A DNA stretch of 64,000 nucleotides, taken from Isoetes taiwanensis. Lineage: Eukaryota > Streptophyta > Lycopodiopsida > Isoetales > Isoetaceae. The translations under genes were made by a program, and so were the position numbers. This document shows positions 60,701-64,000 of the stretch, in pieces; position 1 is the first letter of the stretch, and every line of letters begins with the position of its first letter. The stretch covers positions 248,001 through 312,000 of the forward strand of contig JAJEKV010000073.1 of NCBI GenBank assembly GCA_021234155.1. The letters are read 5' to 3'. The notes beneath the pieces were generated by a model that made no database searches, was not told where the DNA came from, and saw nothing but the letters and a program-made list of their open reading frames with translations.

Positions 60701-63700
60701 AGCGAAAGAGGATGCAGCTAATGAATCTGGAGGTGGAGATGTCGGAACGGCTGGGCTCGTGGGTTCCAGAAGTTTTATTGCCCTGCTGAACTATTGGTAA
60801 GGGCACTGCAGTTGAATCATTATTTGAAGCGATCTGATTTGGTGGTTGATTTAATTGGTGAGGCGAGGATATAGCTCGGCAGTTTAAGATTAGTTGATGA
60901 TGGCCTGGATCTTGATGGTAATACTCTATTTATCAGCTGAGCTCATTATTGAGATCAAGGCGGGTCCAGAGCGACTGGAAACTGATAGACTATCTGTGTT
61001 TGACATGTTTGCTCTTGCTTTGCCATGTAATGGAGGAATGATGTTAAGCCCAAAGAGGTTGTAGTAATCATTTGGAGGAATTTTAGTTTAAAGCTGAATA
61101 TGAACAGGCAGGCAGTGTCAAAAAGTTATATTTAGTTGGGATGCTTTTAGGGCTCTCATATTTAAATCGCTTACACCTTCCCCCAGGTCTAGGCCTCAGC
61201 TAACGCAATACAAGCTTATTTAGCTGATTTGTAAATATGCAAAGTCATACAGATGTAGACCTTTAGGATGGTAGAATAATAATGGGGCATAAGTATGTAG
61301 AACACGGTCTGCAGTATCCATTTTCATTTCTCTTAACAAATATTAAAACCAGAAGTTACTATTGTATAGAGACACACTATCATGAAAAGAATACAGGAAA
61401 TCTGTCAACACCACAACAGTCTACCTTAGAACAAGGCATTTTTTAGCAGAAACAGTAAATTTTGCATAAGAAGATGGATCTATAATTCCAGACTCTGAAA
61501 TCAAAGCTTTGAACATTTTGCCACTCACATTAGAGCAAATACACTTGGAGATAACCTTTCTTTGCCAGCAAGGTAACTTCCAAGAGCTTGATGCGGATCA
61601 GGTCGTTCAAAACAGCCAGAAAGCATCCAGTGCTCTTACATTTTTGTACAGTTCTTGACGTTTTCTTTACCTTTGAAATTGGGCCTGTAAAACTGATAAA
61701 CTTACCTGGAATGCAAAAAGTACGGAGCATATATCAGTTACATGCCAACTCTAGACTCCTCCAGATCATCTTCAGCAACCTAGCTTATGCTGTGAAACTA
61801 TCGCCAATGTAGCTACTTTTTAAGATGGAACTTTCATGAGTTGCCATAAAAGAAATCAGCTTTCAAGCTACAGTCATTACTTTGGTCCTTTTGATGGAGT
61901 ATGCACTGGGGAGTGGTTCCAGAACATTAAGGCAAGGCAATGGGGCACATGAAACCAATGGATAAAATTATGAGAATAGACATACAAATTCAATGTTATA
62001 ATCAAAGACTAGGGTCAAATATCTTTGTGTAATGATATTTATAAAAGAGATGATATTTCAGGCTTCAGGCCAAGACAGTTACATACAACGGTTGTTGCAA
62101 AAAAGACAATTTTAAACTGGATTGAGAATAGGAGAAACAGCCACAGCAAAAGGGGCGAACTACTTTCTATTTGACAGAGCCGCCAGCGCAGAACAAAAAA
62201 GGCTTCTTGTCAACAGATCAAAGCACCTGTTATTGAATCAAACACCCTATTGTTGCTCAAGATTCGGTTCCATCAATGAACCTTGGCTAAAACCTAGATC
62301 ATGCAAAGCAGCTTGAAGAAGGCATGGAATTCAAGTCAAAACCCTTTCTTGCTTGTGTGGTCAAAATTGAGACTTAGCTTTCCTTGCTTTTCCTAGTCTA
62401 AGCAGATTATAGCTTTTATGCTGTATAAGGAGGGATCATTGTGATCTAAATCCCTAATCCTTAGGTGCCTTGATTTTTCCTGGATCCAGTTGGGTGAGGC
62501 TTCCAGATGCTCCATTCCTGGTGTGGAAACCCATGGCCTGCAATTGCTCTTGAGAAGAGCTGCCTCTGAACTTAAAGTATTATCTCTGTTTTCTATAATG
62601 GTGTTGATCTAAGTGGACCGTATCTCTAAGAACCCTTAAATCCTTTCTGGCATGGTTACTTATTTTTTTGCAGACAATGTCTAAAAGCTGTCAAGTTTTA
62701 GATAGAATATCGCTCATGAATATATTTTTCACAAATGTGTGGAAATACATCATGGGAAACCTTTTGTTCTATCTGCATGGATGAAGCCGCCCTGCTTTTC
62801 CAAAGTATGAAGGCTGAAATATCTGGAGGAGCTTTCCTCTTTTAGGGAGGACTTTCTGGATTTACAGCTGTATATACTTGCCTCAAAAGACTGCTTAACA
62901 TGATGATGAACTCTAAGTCCTATACATGATAAAGAGGCACAACAGGAAAAATGATGCAATGTGCCGGGTGTAATGTGACGATATTTCTTTTACATCTATA
63001 TATAGATCTAACAGGAAGTCACTAGATTAGGGGCCCAAATAACAGGATTGCCCAAGAGATTATGTCCCAGCTAGGAAAACAATGCTGTCAGATGTACTTT
63101 TGGCAGCTAAACCTACTATTTGACATGCTGAGCAGAAACCTGCAGCTTTTAAGAACAATCAGGAACTTGATACGGTTCGTTTGTAACTCATGATATATTG
63201 TAGCCTTGGATCCTTGCAACGCTTCTAAAGCAACTATATATATGACTATGAGTTTGAGGACACCGAAATGTCTGACACATAGCAACAAGCAACTCTGGGT
63301 GCTGACAGTTAGATTCTTTGATTACCCTGGTCTTTTTCAATGATTATTTCCACAACCCTAGCACAAAATAAATTCTTTGATTTTCCTGGAATTTAGCTGG
63401 GACACTTTCGATGGGTCATTAAGAATCACATTCACAGCTTACCATAGGTAAGTGGTGACATGGCATGCCAACCAACTTAATCAACAAAATGGAGTTAATA
63501 ACATCCACAGGGAGGGTTGAGGCAGTAATCCTTCAATTCATTGATCTACCTCGTGTGGCAAGCAAAGAACGACTAGACTCTCTATGGATGGTTCTGTCAT
63601 CTAACCAAAGATTCTTGTAACCCTTGTGCACCTCATGGTTGATATTATTCAGCTAAAGACTATTGCAATGCAGAGGAAATGCCAGAAAACTGGAGAAAAT

Positions 63701-64000
63701 ACTACTTGGTGGTTTGCTAATAATCCAAAGAGAGAGGCACGTGATGCGGAGTATTAGGTAGAATTTAAACGATTTCTTGTGGTTTATTCATCCTAAAGGA
63801 AGATCGTCGTACCATTGGCATGAGCATGTTGGTCCTTCGTCAAATTATTGAGCCAAAAAGTAAAATATCAAAAGGTGAAGTTCTTGTTGCCAAATAAGTG
63901 TAATCTGAGCTTGCCATAGAAACAAGTCCTGCATAAAGTCATATTAAAATAACGTGTCATGAAACAAAATTAACTTTGGGATCTAACTGCTGGGCGACAC
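57800..64000. other. Right end of window, no gene recognised (6.2 kb)
   Basis: Short open frames only. A minus segment near 58870-58800 reads IWAVMEEDDYSFFELSELKH before a stop, and the plus frame at 59285-59629 (114 codons) has no recognisable content. A coding-like patch is described separately at 60755-60990. A small duplicated segment (AGTACATCTAT...GGGAAGG-type) lies at 57945-58010. No repeats with clear ends, tRNA or splice-supported exons were found. Confidence 0.35.
60755..60990 (+). pseudogene. Unidentified decayed coding patch
   Basis: Three plus frames carry protein-like text in succession: ERLGSWVPEVLL, then ELLVRALQLNHYLKRSDLVV with DLIGEARI, a stop, and LGSLRLVDDGLDLDGNTLFI, then a third frame with ELIIEIKAGPERLETDRLSV. 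Such serial frames suggest a gene broken by indels. I do not recognise the family. Confidence 0.25.

Overview
The window is nuclear DNA from a land plant with a large, repeat-rich genome. It holds a plant-specific INDETERMINATE DOMAIN (IDD) zinc-finger gene with spliceosomal introns, a plant L1-type LINE, remains of PLS-type pentatricopeptide-repeat (PPR) and plant phospholipase D (PLD) genes, and very low gene density. The PPR remnants contain 'ILKAC...GAMDRARHIHEQI...VANALVDMYAKCG' wording that I associate with ferns and gymnosperms, so a fern or other non-flowering vascular plant is my best guess. No rRNA, tRNA, CRISPR or bacterial operon structure was found.

Layout. 0.6-3.5 kb: a decayed PPR gene copy on the minus strand. 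6.1-11.7 kb: a nearly full-length but dead L1-type LINE on the minus strand; ORF1 and ORF2 overlap by 8 bases and carry stops, frameshifts and an endonuclease deletion. 15.2-16.7 kb: the only gene here I consider intact, a three-exon IDD14/15/16-like transcription factor on the plus strand. 19.5-23.3 kb: a very long GATA/GACA tetranucleotide array, nearly pure at its right edge and decaying leftwards; that edge sits 3 bases inside a possible splice donor of a minus-strand exon. 24.4-26.5 kb: decayed unidentified coding sequence with a direct-repeat pair. 27-38 kb: mostly featureless. 38.5-39.3 kb: two possible plus-strand exons and a poly(A) signal.

38.7-50.4 kb is the most structured part. 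It contains two diverged copies of one multi-kilobase unit, each next to a PLD pseudogene. The first copy carries a 2.7 kb block homologous to the PPR block at the left of the window. The second is interrupted by a retroposed sequence with a perfect 15-bp target-site duplication and an oligo(A) tail. The larger PLD pseudogene contains a small CACTA-like MITE with nested palindromes. 50.4-64 kb: a decayed reverse transcriptase of a second LINE lineage (54 kb), local tandem repeats (56-57.5 kb), a possible LTR-element primer site (57.1 kb), some unidentified decayed coding sequence, and otherwise nothing I can name.

The window is therefore one regulatory gene in a landscape of nested, decaying transposons and gene fragments. 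The likeliest new biology is (a) the GATA/GACA repeats that begin at or very near splice donors in both the IDD intron 1 and a second candidate gene, and (b) the mobile or duplicating units that moved PPR and PLD gene fragments. All coordinates for decayed elements are approximate.
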